From the NCBI GenBank assembly GCA_900546645.1, contig URDR01000016.1, positions 1-43,193 on the forward strand: a stretch of DNA of 43,193 bases, read 5' to 3'. The DNA is from an uncultured Bacteroides sp. GTDB taxonomy: Bacteria; Bacteroidota; Bacteroidia; Bacteroidales; Bacteroidaceae. This document shows positions 42,428 to 43,193 of this stretch, one piece after another; positions within the stretch are counted from its first letter, which is position 1, and every line of letters begins with the position of its first letter. Made by a program: the position numbers and the translations under genes. The notes beneath the pieces were generated by a model. It saw only the letters and a list, made by a program, of their open reading frames with translations. It had not been told where the DNA came from and searched no databases.

Positions 42428-43193
42428 TTACGTTTTCTTCTCTGGACATAGCTTTTTGATGATAGCAATTTTTTGGTTATCATTAGCAATCATCCGGATG
42501 ATTTCTTCTTCATCTGCCGAAAACAAGTCCGCGATGGCAGACACAATCTGCAAGATCAAATCCCAAATCCTTTCGGTTACGGACAGTTCCATTGTTCCAT
42601 TAATGGTTTGGTTGAACAATCCTCCTATGGTTTCATAGGCTTCAAACCGCTTGATGAAAGAAAGGATATTGTACTGCATTACGGTCAGGCTGATGCTTGC
42701 TATCTGCGAAGAGAAGTTCAGGCATTGGCACTTCCCGAGTTTGAGTAGTCCTTTCATCTCAGAGAAGCAGACTTCAATGGCCCAACGCATGGAATAGATG
42801 CGGTATGCTTCAAAAAAGTTCAGTCCGGTATTGGTGGAAAGGAATGCGTTCCATGTTCCTTTCCGTCCTCTTTTACAGAAGAAGATGCGGATTTTCCGGT
42901 TGGCATATTCAGCATCTATATAAGCGTAATGACAATTCAGCTTGCGGCTGTACCTGACAGACTTTTCTTTTTTCAGTCTGTCAATGATGTCGGATGCGTT
43001 CAAGTTGCCAAACCTGGTCTTGTATCGGGTCTTGCCCATTTTAATCATGCCTATCAGATGGCATTTCAGATGTCTTGAGCAGATGAAATTCAACAAGTCG
43101 GCACAAGTAAACCAACTGTCAACCAGCAGATAATCAAAGCGTATGCCTCTCCTGATGGATTCTCTGACCATTTCAATGGAACGGTTGATCTTG
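42428..43193 (-). mobile_element. IS4-family transposase, partial at the window edge
   Basis: The C-terminal 255 or so residues of a DDE transposase; the frame stays open through the right edge (KINRSIEMVRES precedes the first visible ATG at 43171). YLLVDSWFT carries an early catalytic Asp. YSMRWAIEVCFSEMKGLLK matches the IS4 signature Y-x2-R-x3-E-x6-K with the catalytic Glu. It cuts and pastes its IS. The left inverted repeat of the element must lie between about 42317 and 42427, but I cannot define it without the other end. Whether the element is intact is unknown. Confidence 0.88.

Overview
The window looks like a chromosomal segment of a gut Bacteroidales species, most likely Bacteroides or Phocaeicola. 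The evidence is a SusC/SusD pair with glycosidases, lipoboxes, a bifunctional hisB, a complete Rnf operon with a RseC-like first gene, and many promoters of the Bacteroidetes type (-7 TAnnTTTG, with TTG or TTTG 19-20 bases upstream). The species is inferred from gene content, not from a database match.

Layout. 1-2782 (minus): thrS-infC-rpmI translation cluster, rpmI cut by the window edge. 3014-12080 (minus): a small polysaccharide utilisation locus, susC-susD-GH20-GH20, pointing to N-acetylhexosamine-containing glycans. 12331-15325 (minus): ruvX, def and a large TPR protein. 15524-18329: a MATE transporter and a CLC transporter with the signature of the fluoride/proton antiporter clade. 18752-21051: galE, then a short accessory patch with a broken small membrane-protein gene and a KilA-N gene. 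21249-26972 (minus): rseC-like, rnfB, C, D, G, E, A. 27302-29108 (plus): hisB and a frameshifted lipoprotein gene, then a strong terminator. 29216-29740: a nitroreductase. 29891-36073 (minus): the branched-chain amino acid operon ilvD-ilvB-ilvN-acyl-ACP thioesterase-ilvC. 36716-37208 (minus): five tRNA genes, including a perfect duplication of an Arg-Ser pair. 37820-40931 (plus): pflB and pflA. 41103-41732: a small membrane protein and tRNA-Asp. 41769-43193: AT-rich DNA, a tiny ORF and an IS4-family transposase running off the end.

The strongest regulatory find is upstream of ilvD. A typical promoter is followed by a 24-codon leader peptide with 11 Leu/Ile/Val codons. A candidate antiterminator overlaps the leader stop codon, and an intrinsic terminator lies just before ilvD. 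This is the architecture of transcription attenuation by branched-chain aminoacyl-tRNA supply. A second helix could form between sequences flanking the leader ORF.

Other points of interest are: degenerate A-rich repeats placed directly before many start codons; a second dispersed repeat built on GTTACTAACGACC; inverted repeats built on GTTGAC/GTCAAC in several gene gaps; a second flavinylation-like motif in the RnfG tail; and a probable CLC-F fluoride exporter with no recognisable fluoride riboswitch. I found no CRISPR array, prophage, rRNA or obvious defence island. The window is mostly core genome, and its novelty lies in regulation and repeats.
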